The notes below the pieces were generated by a model. It was not told the DNA's origin. It worked only from the letters and a program-made list of their open reading frames with translations, and did not search any database. Position numbers and translations under genes: made by a program. From Epiperipatus broadwayi (lineage: Eukaryota; Onychophora; Udeonychophora; Euonychophora; Peripatidae), in NCBI GenBank assembly GCA_028023455.1, contig JAQFVV010000013.1, positions 9,082,411-9,146,410 of the forward strand: 64,000 nucleotides of DNA, given 5' to 3'. Shown here piece after piece: positions 12,590 to 25,499 of the stretch (position 1 is its first letter; every line of letters begins with the position of its first letter).

Positions 12590-13312
12590 AATTAGCCACA
12601 AAGTATAAACTATTTGCTTATTTCAAAATAAATGATTGTAAACGCTTCTAAAATACTTTATTAAATTATAAAAATTTAAATATTTTCATTTTTTTTAATT
12701 GTGAAAAAAAAATTTTTTCCCCCCATTGACTCTGATAAATGTGTTAAGTTTTATCATGCCAATTAAAAATATATTTTTATTTTGCTTAAAATTAATTTTA
12801 AAATGTTTCTTTAATTGTATTTTTTTTTAAATTTTAAAATAATAAAATTTCTAAACTTAATTGGAAAGATTTTTTTTGAAAGAAAAGTTTATTTGTTTTT
12901 GTCAAATTACTTGCAGCATTTATTGAATTTTCTTATGTGATTAAAAATATCATTTTAAAAAAAAAAACAAAAAAAACAAGCCATTTTGATATCTTAAAAC
13001 TTGAGATTTGTTGCAGTAGTATTGTATTACTTATCACAGAATGACATTGACTAAGGAACACAATTAAGAAAGTTAAGATCAGTCACTATTCTTGTCCACA
13101 ATCCTTCAATGGCAATTGGCTGAAAAACTTTATTAAATTTGCTGCCTATTCTTTATAAGAGACTGATGGATATTTACTGGAAAAACTCATTTTAAAAATA
13201 ACTACAAATGAATGGAAGAAGATATTCTAAATATTCTACTGTAACCAATTAATGAAATGGATTTATAATTTCCATATTGCCTAATTATAATTATGGAAGT
13301 TTCTCTCTCTCT

Positions 13313-13762
13313 CATATATATAAAAGAGATATTTTGCAAGTTCATCCATGTTAAAATATTTTAAATATAGATATACTGACATTTCGACTTGGTAACACAA
13401 GTCATCCACTGAGTAATAAAAAGTAGAAAGACGGTTGTAGAGGCGCTACAATCACTGATTTGAAAAAACGTCAAAGTTCCACCAATAGCAAAAATGTTAA
13501 ATTAAGAATAATAAGCGAGATGATACAAGCAAACTTCCTCCTATTTGGAAAGATTTTTTTTAAAAAACATTCTTAATTTAACATTTTTGCTATTGGTGAA
13601 ACTTTGACGTTTTTCAAATCAGTGATTGTAGTACCTTTACAACCGTCTTTCTACTTTTTATTACTCAGTGGATGACTTGTGTTATCAAGTCAAAACGTCA
13701 GTATATCTATATTTAAAATATTTTAACATGGATGAACCCGCAAAATATGTCTTTTATATATG
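13313..13762. repeat. Palindromic element with hammerhead-like motifs in both arms
   Basis: Arms 13313-13510 and 13568-13762 are inverted copies separated by about 57 bp. In the left arm on the minus strand and in the right arm on the plus strand there is a six-pair hairpin GACUUG/CAAGUC followed by GAAA (CAAA in the right arm), a short palindrome and a GUC. UACU/AGUA could form the base of stem I. The position of CUGAUGA reads CAGUGGAU, so the core is degenerate. The divergent layout matches the hammerhead elements at 6659 and 32155. Confidence 0.5.
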
Positions 13763-13769
13763 CAACCCG

Positions 13770-16700
13770 TGAAAATATTCGTATCAACATATATATATAA
13801 AATCAACTATAACTATAAGAAACCATATTCATTTCAAAGGTAAAAAAAAATTCATGGAATTAAATTAACAAGAACTTTATTAATTAAATCATAAGTTGAG
13901 GATATGTTAGACAAATTCTATAGTAAACAATAAATACTAATAAATATACATACAGACTGATTTTTTAATGCAAAAGTCTAGGTAAAATTTTTTAAAGATC
14001 CATTTCTCTAAAATTATGCATTTTAATTTATGTCTAATAATTTATGTTTGCAAATTATATTTATTTGATATTCTTGATATGTCTAATTATATTTCAAATA
14101 AAACCTTAAAATTTATACTAAGTCAGATTACTTTACAATTATGTAAGCTAGAATTATTTGGACTAACGTTTAAAAGTAGTATTTGAAAAACCCATTTATA
14201 TATAATGCTTGCTGATCATATTGAATAGTAGTAATGGTGGTGATAGTAGTAGTATTTATCAAAATCTTGGCTTAGTTCTTTATTCTCAATTCAATGTTCC
14301 TTCTTTATATGTTATTACAAATCTAGTGTTTGAATATCTTGACCTAGTGTTTAAAACTGAATGAGTTTTTATTTTAAACAATTGAGTTCTGTATCTGGAT
14401 TCTAATAAGTCTTTATAAAATGTACTTACCTTATCCACAAAGGAGATAGTATATAAATATATATTTTTTCTAGATATGTATGCATAATGTAATGGTCCAG
14501 GTTTTCCACCAGAGAGGGGGAATGCATCTCACTACAGTCAGACCTAGGGTCTTCAGGTAGGTTGCTATGAATGATGCAATGAAGTACCTAATCAAAGATC
14601 GTATCCATCTTCAATGGGCTAGCTCTGGATTTACACATTAAATTTACATACAATTTAGGCTAGTTCATCCATATCTCACCCCCTCTTTTGGATTCCATTA
14701 TGCCTTAGTATTCAAACTCAGGGAGAATGTTGCCTTCAGCTCTTTTCAGGAATGGATTTACTCTAGATAGCAACTACCATACCTCTATATAGGTTCCAAT
14801 TGATTGAAGAGTTCATCCAACCATATTACTATATTATTGTGTAATAAGAAAGTGTGTGTATATGCAAATATATCTGGTTGTGAATTGATGAACAAATGGA
14901 TAAATAATTTTGACATACTAAAGACTATTTTAATAAAAATCAAGTTAACAACATTTATTGACTAACAAAATAAAAATTCAAAATTATCTTAACATGATAA
15001 AAATATATATATGTGTGTGTCAAGTATGTATCTCTACCATATTAATGATTAAATGTGTTTACTATTCCAACCCTTACCCATGGTAGTTATACATGACAAG
15101 GCATGAAATATTTACAAAGCAGATAAAATTAACAAAAAAAATATTAATTCATTATTACAATGATTGTGAAACTGACTAACTATTTTACAATATTATATCA
15201 ATATATGCACAATAGCTTCATTATCCAATTCCAGCTGTAGAAGTTCCATCTTCTTTGGGACCCCCCCACCACTAATGTACAAGTTTCCTATGGTTGATAG
15301 AAAAGAATGTCCATACAAAGATTAATCATGTATACCAAATAAACAAATATAAATGATAATTAGTTAACAAAAAAAAAATAAACCAACATGAACTCTGTCC
15401 TGTAGCAAGTGTATGTTCTTAATATGGAATAATATCAAATAAAATCTTATCTTATTCCATATAACAGTGATGATGATGATGAATGTCAAGTCACTATGGA
15501 GGGAGAGCTGACCTAAACTTTATTTAACAAAAAAATTTTTTGTCTAACTTAATAATCTTCCCCCTGTACTTTGATGATTTCATTCACAGTGGACTCTTCC
15601 AAGTTGTAGACATTCAGGTTTCCAAGTGTGGAAGTGAAATAAAAATAGAATTCTACAAACATATAGATATAAGGAAAAAAATACATAATAAATTAAAACT
15701 TTTTTCAAATCACCTTGATTAATGTCTGTGAATTCTTTGGTAAGTAATGCATCACTCACAGGAACTCCTTAGTGGCATATTTGAAATGATGTTATTTTCA
15801 TCTTCTGTAGTTGTTTTCATTCTGGACTCATCTAGACATTTAAGATAGGACATTTGATGTTTTTTTAGACATTGCACAGGGAATATTAATCTCGCTTTCT
15901 ATGGTCAGGGACAATAGCACTCTGGCCCTATGGCAATGTTAAATTAGCCAGAACACATTGCTCAACAGTTCATAAAATATTTAAATTTTCTTAATTCGCT
16001 ATTTAGTATTTAATGGCTTATATAAGAAAGAGAATTATTTCATCATTTATATATATATGCTGATGACGTTTTATTTCTTTATTTTATCCGTGTCCAAATA
16101 GTAGCACAATATTTATTTTAAATGTCAATTTAAAATCAGTTCAGTTATTTTTATCCAATCACATGAATCTATCAAAACATTTTTTCTGTTTAAATATTGG
16201 CTATAGTTTATTATAATTTTGCACTATGAAGATTATATGAATAATTTGGAATGTTCGAATGAGTCATCCATATTCCCTTGGATTTGAACATTCGATTTTG
16301 AGATGTTGGTGTTATACAGCTATTATATCCTTTTGAAAATAATAAAAGATGATGTAAATGAACTGGGTTTGCTTTTATACTGGGCTTAGTTTCTGGTGGT
16401 TAGGATATTAGCATTTTTATTTCCTTTTCTATGGCTGTAGCTGTCTATTGTTGCACATATCATATTGATTGTAAGTAAAAATAAAATTACATAATAGAGT
16501 TCTCTTCATCTTCTGCACTTGGTTACCTAGTTTCTGGTTGATATTAGGTCATTGCTATGATTACCAAGTCTAAGTCTTGTATCGGGATGTAAAATACATT
16601 GACATTTAATTCATTATTGGTATACATATATATTTGTATGATTTCTTTTACTGTTTTTTTTTTATCTTTGTGTGTGTGTGTGTCTATGTTTGCTCTATAA

Positions 16701-19700
16701 AATGATAATGCATGCTCAACCATCTATTAGCTAATCTTGTGTTTTAAATGAGTTTGATTTGGTAGTGTTACTAAATCAAGACTGGACTCAAATAGATTGT
16801 AAGCTACAATTACAATAGTTAAGAATAATACCTTAATCACTGCTACATATACATATTTAAACTCACCTTGATGCATCATAACTTATATGGGCAGACTCAG
16901 ATAATGGAATAGATAGATAATCATTATTATTACACAATACATATATTCTCATGCTATTGCAAATTTGGTGCATGATATCAAATCCTACGCTGTTACAATA
17001 TGCAATATAATGGTAAAATAACCTTAAATAGGCCATTTTGGACAAAAGCATTTACAATCTTTCTTCAAAGAGAAGTGATAAAATAAAATAAATTATTCAA
17101 CAAGCCAGTCAACTCCCAATTGGGATAAGATTTAATGGTTTTTTCTTTACTGTAACTCTATCTAAGAATAGATAGGCACCTATTATTAAATAATTAGATG
17201 ATGAAATAGATTGATTATAAGCTAGTAGCCTGGAAAAAATTCTAAGCTTGTTTAAAAATTCTCAGCTATTTAGAAAAATTCCAAACTCTATTGAAATTTA
17301 ATCACCATAAGGCTCTTTATAATAAAGGGATGGAATAGATAATACAATTTCATCTCATATATCATAACTTAAATAAATATGCAATTGATGATATGGGATG
17401 AATAACGTAAGGACAATATAAATAGAGATATTAATATTGCTATATCATGGAAATTGATTAAGTTTATATGAATATGTACCTAGATAATATGCTTTAATTG
17501 CACATGGGAGAAACCATAACTCACTTCCATCACCCTACTTTGAATTTGAAAGTATTTTTTTATTAAATATATTTTAAGAGCAAGATGAATTTTAAGTCTT
17601 GACATCATTAATGATTATGCTAGTAATAAAATGTTTTAAAAAGTGTATATAAGTATTCTTGCACATATGTAAACCATTAATAGACACATCAGTCAAATCA
17701 CTGAGCTAGTTAAAATTCAAATCCATAAATACATTTTGAAAAATACTGCTACATCTAAAAGCATAAGATAAAAAATATATAAATAATTTGACAAACATAA
17801 AATGAATGACTCATTAGTGAAGAAAAAAAGTTGGAAAAGAATTAGTGTGCTGAATTTTTTAGGAGTTCATGTCTTTGACAACTGCCATATAAGTTTGCAA
17901 AATTATAATTTCTTAAATGACAAGAAGATAAATGTCTCTGGTCAATTTTGTAAACAAAATGCAATCAACCTGTAACTTATGGTTTAACAACTTCTTATGT
18001 AAGCTGATAAAAAAGTTACAAAAAGAACCTGCATTTTTATACAATGTGTATACTAAGAAAAGCTTGTCTGTTGGTTTTTAAAAACCATTAAACAAGCTAT
18101 TCTTAGACTACGCATTGTACATGTTTATTATTGAATTACATTGCTTTAAGAAAAGTTAAATAATCAGTATATATATATATAGTGTTTGAAATGAAATTTG
18201 TGCGTGTTAAAAAATGTTTACAATTGTTTTTTATTTATGAAAGTAGCATTTTAAAAAAAAGCAACTTTTAGTTAAACAATCAAGAGAAATTAAGATTTTG
18301 CCCTTCATTTTTTCTTCTTTCTACTTTAATAAACTGAAAATGCTTTTTAGTGAATTAGTCACACAAAAATAATGAAAGCAAAATTTTTAAAAATACACTG
18401 CATCTACTGCACCTCACTGAAAACTTAATAAACCAATATCAATACTGTTTGAAATTCATCCTGCCAACACTTAGAATGGATAACTAGCTGGATAACCCTG
18501 AAATTTGGCACTGTTCCTTGATACTTGATATTTACAAAACTTAAAAAAATGAAAACCCAATAAAAGAATGTTAAAAATCAGGTACAAGATTTGATTCAAA
18601 CAAAAAAACACTAAAAAAAATAAATTCTAAGTTAAATAAAATTTAAAAAAATCTATCGGAGCTTCCAATTACTAGAATTGCAAAAGAAAAAAAATAAATC
18701 ATAGTTCTTTACCATAACTATAAAAACAAATTTACAGTCTTTTTACTTGCAACAGTAAATTGGACTGTGAAATGTTTTATTGAAATGTAGTCTCATGGTA
18801 AATTGCCAGCCCTAGTGAAAATATTTTAAATTCATATAAATCATTGGAAATAATTTAAATTCATAGGAGGGGCATATTTGTCTAACAATATTTTTAGAAC
18901 TTTATTAATACATTTCATTATTTTGAAATATTATTAAAAATTATATTCAGTAAAAATAATCTAATCAAGAAAGTTATATTTTCAAATATGAAAATTTTGG
19001 CAATTCTATGTACAATTATGTATAATACATAAAATATAATTTATATTATTCAATTGGCACTCCATCAGCATTTGTTCTGTTATGATTTCAATTTCTAGTT
19101 ATTATGCATGTAAATCTCATCTTAATATAATTAACAGTAAGACACTGATAGATGCAATTTAGTCAAAATGTTGGTACATTATTGTTAATTATATATAGAT
19201 GCAACTGAAAACCATAACTGTTACATCTATTATCCATAAAAATATTTTCATTTTATCATGTACATTATTATTAAGTGCTGTCAAGTCTTATGTTACTTCA
19301 TGTTTATCATATGAATAGCATTCTGCTTAGTCATATATTTTTCAACATAGTATATGGGAATCACAATTGCATCCTCATCACCCAACTTGAAATGAAGTTT
19401 CGCTACTGGCATGATTCTGTTTAACTGTTGCTAACACTATCTTTTACTGCAATTTTTCAATATTAATCTTAATATTTAAACAGCATTAAACTATTGCACA
19501 TGTGCTTTGGATTTTTTAACTATAAAATGAATGAATACTAACACTTCAAACACATGATAAAGTCTTTGGAAAAGACAGAAGTAAAAAGATACTAAATGAA
19601 CACAAAAAGAAATCAGACAAAATAATAATAAAAATGACAACAAGGATTAAAAAAATATTTTGAATTTTCTTATGAAGGATTATTGAAAATGTAAATCAAA

Positions 19701-20045
19701 ATTAATATAGATTTCAATAAAATGAAAACTATAATAAATAACTATAGCAGATTAGCCTAGATAGTGTACTTCAAGTATTTCAAATCTATATTCACTAAAT
19801 GTTAGTCCATTACTTTATACACACATATACAAATGAAACTTGGTTTTCATGGGAAAGTCTTTGTTATAAAAATTATCTCAAAGATCCTCTAAAAAGTGTC
19901 ATAGTGATTGTTTCTATTAATAAATTATGTCTGAGGATAGAATGCAATGGAGAGTTACAATTAGACAATGTGTTTCAGAGAGAAAAGTTTGCTGCAGAGA
20001 AAGCTAAAGACAACCATTGCAAAATATTTAATAAGCAGAATAATA
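13770..20045. other. DNAH2 intron, no other gene seen
   Basis: This is AT-rich intron sequence between the exons ending at 20755 and starting at 11768. It contains an imperfect hairpin at 18041-18118 but no supported coding region. Confidence 0.55.
18041..18118. repeat. Imperfect 78-bp palindrome
   Basis: ACAATG and AAGAAAAGCTTGT on the left match ACAAGCTATTCTT and CATTGT on the right in inverted orientation, centred on GGTTTTTAAAAACC. It could be a small palindromic MITE. No function is inferred. Confidence 0.45.
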
Positions 20046-20053
20046 GATTAGCA

Positions 20054-20496
20054 CAGGGGTGGACAATTGTTTTGGCTTGGGGGCTGCCTAGACCACTTTG
20101 TGGAAGTGAAGGTTAACGGAGGGCCACATCTTTTTTTCATGACACAATAAACACACTGCTTTATTCCCTGTATTACCAAAGAAATATTTGTTTGTCCATT
20201 CTTCATTAAACACATGACATTCATTACCAATTTTACATTTTTTTGGAGCATTCATGGTTTCACAAAAGTTGGAAATATATATATTTGCTAATGCAAAGAC
20301 AAAATTGAAATTGATCAGATCAACTGGAAAATCACTGCGCATGTATATTGATGTGGCCATTCTAGTGGAAAATATGAGATGAAAATTCGGTCATACAACA
20401 GAGTCCAAGGTGGATTTTTCTGATTGTCTTGGAGGGCCACATAAAAAGTCTTAGGGGGCCGCATGTGGCCCTTGGACCACTATTTGCCCACCCCTG
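20054..20496. mobile_element. hAT-family MITE with 8-bp target duplication
   Basis: The 443-bp element starts CAGGGGTGGACAA and ends TTGCCCACCCCTG, and is flanked by the perfect 8-bp duplication GATTAGCA (20046-20053 and 20497-20504). The CAGGGGTG end and 8-bp duplication are typical of hAT transposons. It keeps a piece of transposase on the minus strand, so it is an internally deleted derivative rather than an unrelated MITE. Confidence 0.88.
20088..20360 (-). pseudogene. Fragment of hAT transposase, BED zinc-finger end
   Basis: The 90-residue reading frame contains HVFNEEWTNKYFF followed by KAVCLLCHEK, which is the start of a BED-type zinc finger as found at the N-terminus of Charlie-like hAT transposases. 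Two cysteines of the finger (CLLC) are visible. The distal histidine pair is not clearly kept and the catalytic domain is absent, so the fragment is non-functional. Confidence 0.7.
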
Positions 20497-20754
20497 GATT
20501 AGCATGTTGGTATATGGATATAGTTATACTTTGCAGATTAGATTGTTATAATTATTGCAATACTGATTTCTAATCTATTATTATTATTAATTTGTTGTTG
20601 TTTTTTCTTAAAGTAGAAATGGCCAGACTCATTTATGAATGGCTGCTGATGAAATATGAACCTATTAGAAAAAAAAAATTAATATCTGCATTCAATGAAA
20701 AGTTAATGTATTATTTAAAACAATTTTCTCTATAAATAGTAATCAAAATCTTAC

Positions 20755-20946
20755 TTCAAAATCAGAATTATTGAAACCATATACTATATTCCATCCCAGT
20801 GTTAAGAATTTCTTTCGTTCTAATAACACCGAATGAAAAAAACAAAGACAGAAAAGTAGACGTTTGTATCTTTCTGCTTGCTGACAGCGGGAAAATTGTT
20901 GCTCAGAAATTAAAGAGTACAGACGTTTCATATTCGCTTTTAACCC
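20755..20946 (-). CDS. DNAH2: DNAH2 exon (C-terminal side of AAA6)
   Basis: This 192-bp exon (64 codons, phase 0 at both ends) follows TTTTCAG and ends TTTGAA|GTAAGA. It reads GLKANMKRLY, then LLFCLCFFHSVLLERKKF and LGWNIVYGFNNSDFE, which directly continue the MTTEPPK end of the previous exon. A hAT MITE lies about 260 bp downstream in the following intron (20054-20496). Confidence 0.92.
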
Positions 20947-22384
20947 CTGAAAAATAAAATAAAAGGGCAAAGATTCATTAAAAAAAGGTAATTGTTTTAT
21001 TAGAATAATTACTACGATCAATATTATTATTACGTTTATTATTAGTGTTATTATTATAGTCTGGTTTATTGCTACAAGATAACATTCTTACTGTACAGAG
21101 ATTAAACAAAAATCATTAGGGCCTTTTAATAGTTTTGACATATAAACACATTATTTGCTTGATTTCTTCTAATACAAAATCAATAATTTTTTTAATTTGA
21201 ATATTCTGGGTTTGTTTCCTTCAGTATAATTAATTTTCATTATAACTCCTTGTTAATTACTGTTCACCAGCCAATTCTTATTTGATATAATTTTGTTTTC
21301 TACAGATATAAGCTAAAAGTTCTAGTTCATGAGGTCACTATATGCACAGCTAAACCACAAGCTCATATCATTGTTTTTATTTTATATCTTCTAATATTTA
21401 TTTTTATATTAAATAATGCAATTTCTGTTAGATCTATGTCTGGAAGTAAATAACAATTCTTGTAAATCATAAGATATGTTCTGATCATTAGATTTAAATA
21501 ATATTATGATGGAGAATAAAATGGCAGAAGAAAAAATGAATAGCAATAGCAATTCATCAATGATAACATCAGTCAGACAAATTTAAACTAGTGTGTTCAT
21601 AAGTTATCATCAGCTTTATTTTGAATGACCACTTAAATATAAAACCTCTTATTAATTGTGCTATTTTTGCCAACAATATTTCTTTGGCAAGAGACTTCAA
21701 ACCTCCTGAAATCTTAAAGATGATTCTGACAAATGTTAGAGCAAAAAAAATTATGAATGAATAAAAGGCTTAAAGGTATCAAAACAGAATTATAAGTATA
21801 TAAAAAGATAGGAAATATGATTTCAAGAGTAACTAAAACTATCTTTTTTAATATTAAAAAACTTGTGAATCAACAGAAATAATGCTTAGAATTCCAAAAA
21901 AATTATGTTGAGAATTAATGTTGAATTTCCATATTTCCTACATTGTGAAGAGGTCATTATCTTGTAAAGCAGAAAGAAATAAGCTAATGGAACCATTTAA
22001 TAACTGATTTGTTATATACCATATTTAAAACAAAACTAATAAAATAAAGTTATAAATAAAATAATTAAGATTAATACTAATTAACACAGAAATCAATTAC
22101 AAAGTATTAATATTAATAGTGTTATATAAAAAACAAAAAATTGTCTAAATAAAAATCAATCAAAAAATTGCTATCCAGAATCACTGAATAAATCAATATT
22201 ACATACATTTTCACTATGAACAAAAAGAACAGAAATAGGATAAAAATAAAATCCTAAAGTAGAATTAGGATAAACAAAAATAAAATACAGAAGTTTTTAA
22301 AACAGATACATAAAAGTGAAAAAAAATATTTGTGAGGAATTAAAAATATTGAAGTGTTAGAGAAAATAGAAAATATAAGGTCTA

Positions 22385-23319
22385 CTGTGTTTCACCCAAA
22401 ATAAGACTTAATCAGAAAATAATCTGGCATGATTTTTTAGAATGGTTATAATATAAACCCTACTCCAAATATAAGTGCTAGTTAAGATTGTCAGACATAT
22501 TGAATTATAAAGTAATAAATGTATAAATAAACAATATTATTAACATTAATACTTAAATAAATTGTAATATAAATTATATGGTTTTTTTTTATGTTTTCAT
22601 GTTGATCATTTTCAACAAATGTAATTCTACCTGTATGGAGAAACAATTTATCTACTTTAAATAGAATTTAGAATTTCATTTATATATTTTTAGGTACTTA
22701 CTTATATTTAATATTTAGATTTAGAATGCTTGATTTAGTTTTAGAGTTTCATCATGGTAACTTTTAAATATTCAAGATAAAAGAAAAAATAGTTTGATTC
22801 TTAAACATTTTTTTCCTCCTAAAAGTTTATAAATAATGAAAGTAATTTTAATAATCAAAGTTTAGTTTAAGTTAAATCATCAATCTTTCTCTTAAAGAAA
22901 AGTTTTTAAAAAGTGTATGAAAACATTTTCTTAATTTTTGTGCTTGCATTTTTTTTGTTGGTTTTATGTGAATAAACCATTCTTAACTGTAATCACTTTT
23001 GTTATCACTCCTGTCTCCAGGTCTTCAATTAACACTTGATTTAATGGTAAATTTAAATGAAACAATATTCTGATCACTAGATAAGATGAGTGTAAAAAAA
23101 GAGCTATTTTGGTGAATACAAGAAAATCATAAGGTCTCCCACAGTAAGAATCTTACAGTTATCTATAAAGAGAATTACTTAAATACATGCATTTCTTTTA
23201 CTTTAATAAATATAAATTTTTGTTCAGAAAAACTAAGATATCACCTGAAAGTAAGGCCTATGTTATGTTTTGGAGCAAAAATTAATATAAGACCTGGTCT
23301 TATTTTCAGGGAAGCACAA
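22385..23319. mobile_element. Tc1/mariner-like non-autonomous element
   Basis: The left end CTGTGTTTCACCCAAAATAA and the inverse of the right end (TTGTGCTTCCCTGAAAATAA) are imperfect inverted copies, flanked on both sides by TA (22383-22384 and 23320-23321). Internal repeats of AATAAGAC lie near both ends. No transposase frame is visible. TA flanks suggest the Tc1/mariner group, but two bases are weak evidence in AT-rich DNA. Confidence 0.5.
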
Positions 23320-23539
23320 TATTATTAAAAAATAAAAAAAAAGGAACTGTTAACTAAACATAAAGATATGGAAAGATAATGAAGAATTTAGATGAAATCA
23401 TAAAGATATAAAAGATTAATAGAGAAAATCACTCCCCCCACCCAGGTTATGAATAAATAACTATTGACAAAGAGTCAGAATGAATTCACCTATTGCTTAA
23501 GTGTTTGAAGAATATAGGTTGTACCCTTGCCTACATGAA

Positions 23540-23846
23540 TAGAAATACAGAGTAAACTCAATATATCAGCCAAATGAAAATACATCATTAATAATTATTA
23601 AACTATAGTCAATTCTATAAGAATGGGAATTAATCTCATTTTTAATGACTTTGTTTTAATAATCAAACAGAAGTTAATAATTATAAAAATTAAATTAGCA
23701 CAACTCTAACTTCTACATGACTATTAATTAAACAAGTTCATCAAAATGAGATTTAATCTCTATTCTTATATAATTGACTATTATTTAACAATTATTAATG
23801 CCATCTTTTCATCTGATTAATATACTGAGTTCACACTGTATTTCCA
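23540..23846. repeat. Palindromic element, arms of about 104 bp
   Basis: Arms 23540-23643 and 23742-23846 are inverted copies with scattered mismatches around a roughly 98-bp spacer. I see no hammerhead core and no clear target duplication. Confidence 0.6.
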
Positions 23847-24213
23847 TCAATGTTGGCATGGATAAGATTACAAACATAAAAAGTTCAAAGAATAAATGAA
23901 TCCATTTTATTCTTGACCTTTTATCAACAAAATGTTATTTATTCATAGCCTGAAGTGAGAGTAATTCACTTCACTAATTACATATACATTGAGCTGTGTT
24001 AATTTAATATTAAGAGATATAAATGATTGAAAAAGAAAAAAATATTTGATTATCCTAAAAAAAAGTTAATTGAGTAGCAGAATTATTTTGGCAGAGGATA
24101 TTATGATGATAATGATAAAAAGATTCAACGATTCTACCCAATAAGTAACTAGAAACAAATGATATTAAATTTTTGACTAAAATTAGTTTGGATAAATAAT
24201 TCCTATAACTTAC

Positions 24214-24405
24214 TTTAGGTGGTTCTGTAGTCATTTTAATTCCATTTTGTAAAATTGAAATTGGAAAATCTGGGTGAGGACTGCTACTTAGCCATAATCG
24301 GAAATTTGGATGAGGTTCTGTTGTTTGAAAGTTTTCAATTATTTTGTCTAATTCAGGCATCCAACTTAGAGAAAGATGACAGTTAGCAAGAAATATCCAG
24401 CAACC
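24214..24405 (-). CDS. DNAH2: DNAH2 exon (AAA6 core)
   Basis: This 192-bp exon (64 codons, phase 0 at both ends) follows TTTAG and ends CCTAAA|GTAAGT. It contains WIFLANCHLSLSWMPELDKI, then FRLWLSS, HPDFPISILQNG and IKMTTEPPK. These are among the most conserved residues of the family and would be enough alone to call a dynein heavy chain. The methionine inside the exon is not a start codon. Confidence 0.93.
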
Positions 24406-24570
24406 CTAAATTAAAAAAAAAAAATACAAAACAACAGGTAAATACCACATATTAAATTATTCCAAGGATAGTCTTTCCTTATAATTAATAATTCTCAGCA
24501 CCAAATTCTAGTATACAGTGTCGAAATGAAAATAGATCTATTATTACCATCAAAACTTATAATGCTTTAC

Positions 24571-24696
24571 CTCTTTTAATCCTTCTTTAATCATTTTTGT
24601 TGCAATTGGAGTCTGACCTTGGCCTAGAGATAAACTTAAAAATTGCTCATTTTTACCCTTTGTCTCACTCAGTTGCAGTAAGGAAGTTGTAGGATC
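24571..24696 (-). CDS. DNAH2: DNAH2 exon (AAA6)
   Basis: This 126-bp exon (42 codons, phase 0 at both ends) begins DPTTSLLQL after a TTTAAG acceptor and ends GLKE before GTAAAG. SLSLGQGQTPIA is a signature found in nearly all dynein heavy chains after the AAA6 P-loop remnant. It is separated from the next exon by a short 165-bp intron. Confidence 0.9.
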
Positions 24697-25408
24697 CTTA
24701 AAAGAAAAAAAAAACAAACTATATAAACTATATTATATTTTAACAGGTCAAATCTATCTGTGTTCATTTTATCATGCTTTTTAAATAATTAATTATTCAA
24801 TTTTTCTATAGCTGCTTTATATAAATGTATTGTTTTATCTTTCTTTGTAACAATATTTCTTCATCTATCATTTCGGAAATAATTTGTTAAAAATCTATTT
24901 TTATTTTTTTAATTAGAATTATTGTGTTTTGGTCACTATGTATGCTCTCAATTACCTATTTTGCTACATATTTAATATTTAAAAAAGTATGCTTTAGTTT
25001 AGTTGATTTAAAAGATCAACAATGAAGCTAAACATATATTCGAAAATTTAAAGAGTATTTGATTTTTTTTTTAATTCACGAAGATAATAATTATCCCATA
25101 GTTAACTATTAATAAATGGTTATCTTTTTTTTTCTAGATGATAAATTATACAATTTATAACATATATAAATGAGCCTTTGTAACAGCTTTTTTTTTTAAA
25201 AAAAAACATCACTCTTTTGTTTTCTTGTTTATATGTACAATTTAATCAGGAATCTTTATATTTGTTATTATAAATTATTTATTTGTCTTTTGATAAATTT
25301 TAAGAGTAATATTATCAATTATGTTAAACTCTGTAAAATTGAAACTAAATAAAAACAGTCACATTTTTGTTCTAATATTAAAAATAATTAGACATGGACA
25401 TTACATAC

Positions 25409-25499
25409 CGCCCCTGTAGATAAAACAAATATGAGTGGTGTTTTAGGATTTGAGTCATCCAGTACACTTGCTAAATCCAGAATGAGAGGATCCACAAAT
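25409..25499 (-). CDS. DNAH2: DNAH2 exon (AAA6, degenerate P-loop position)
   Basis: This 91-bp exon encodes 30 codons plus one leading base that completes a lysine codon (AA+A). It follows TTATAG and ends GCG|GTATGT. PLIFVLSTGA marks the position where a Walker A loop would lie. As in other dyneins, AAA6 here has no usable P-loop, so no nucleotide binding is expected from this module. Confidence 0.88.

Noticed and set aside
14420-14460. Exon-like FVDK followed by a strong donor GTAAGTAC on the minus strand
   Set aside because: The DNAH2 exons at 20755 and 11768 join directly in a conserved protein stretch, so no exon fits between them; there is no other gene context.
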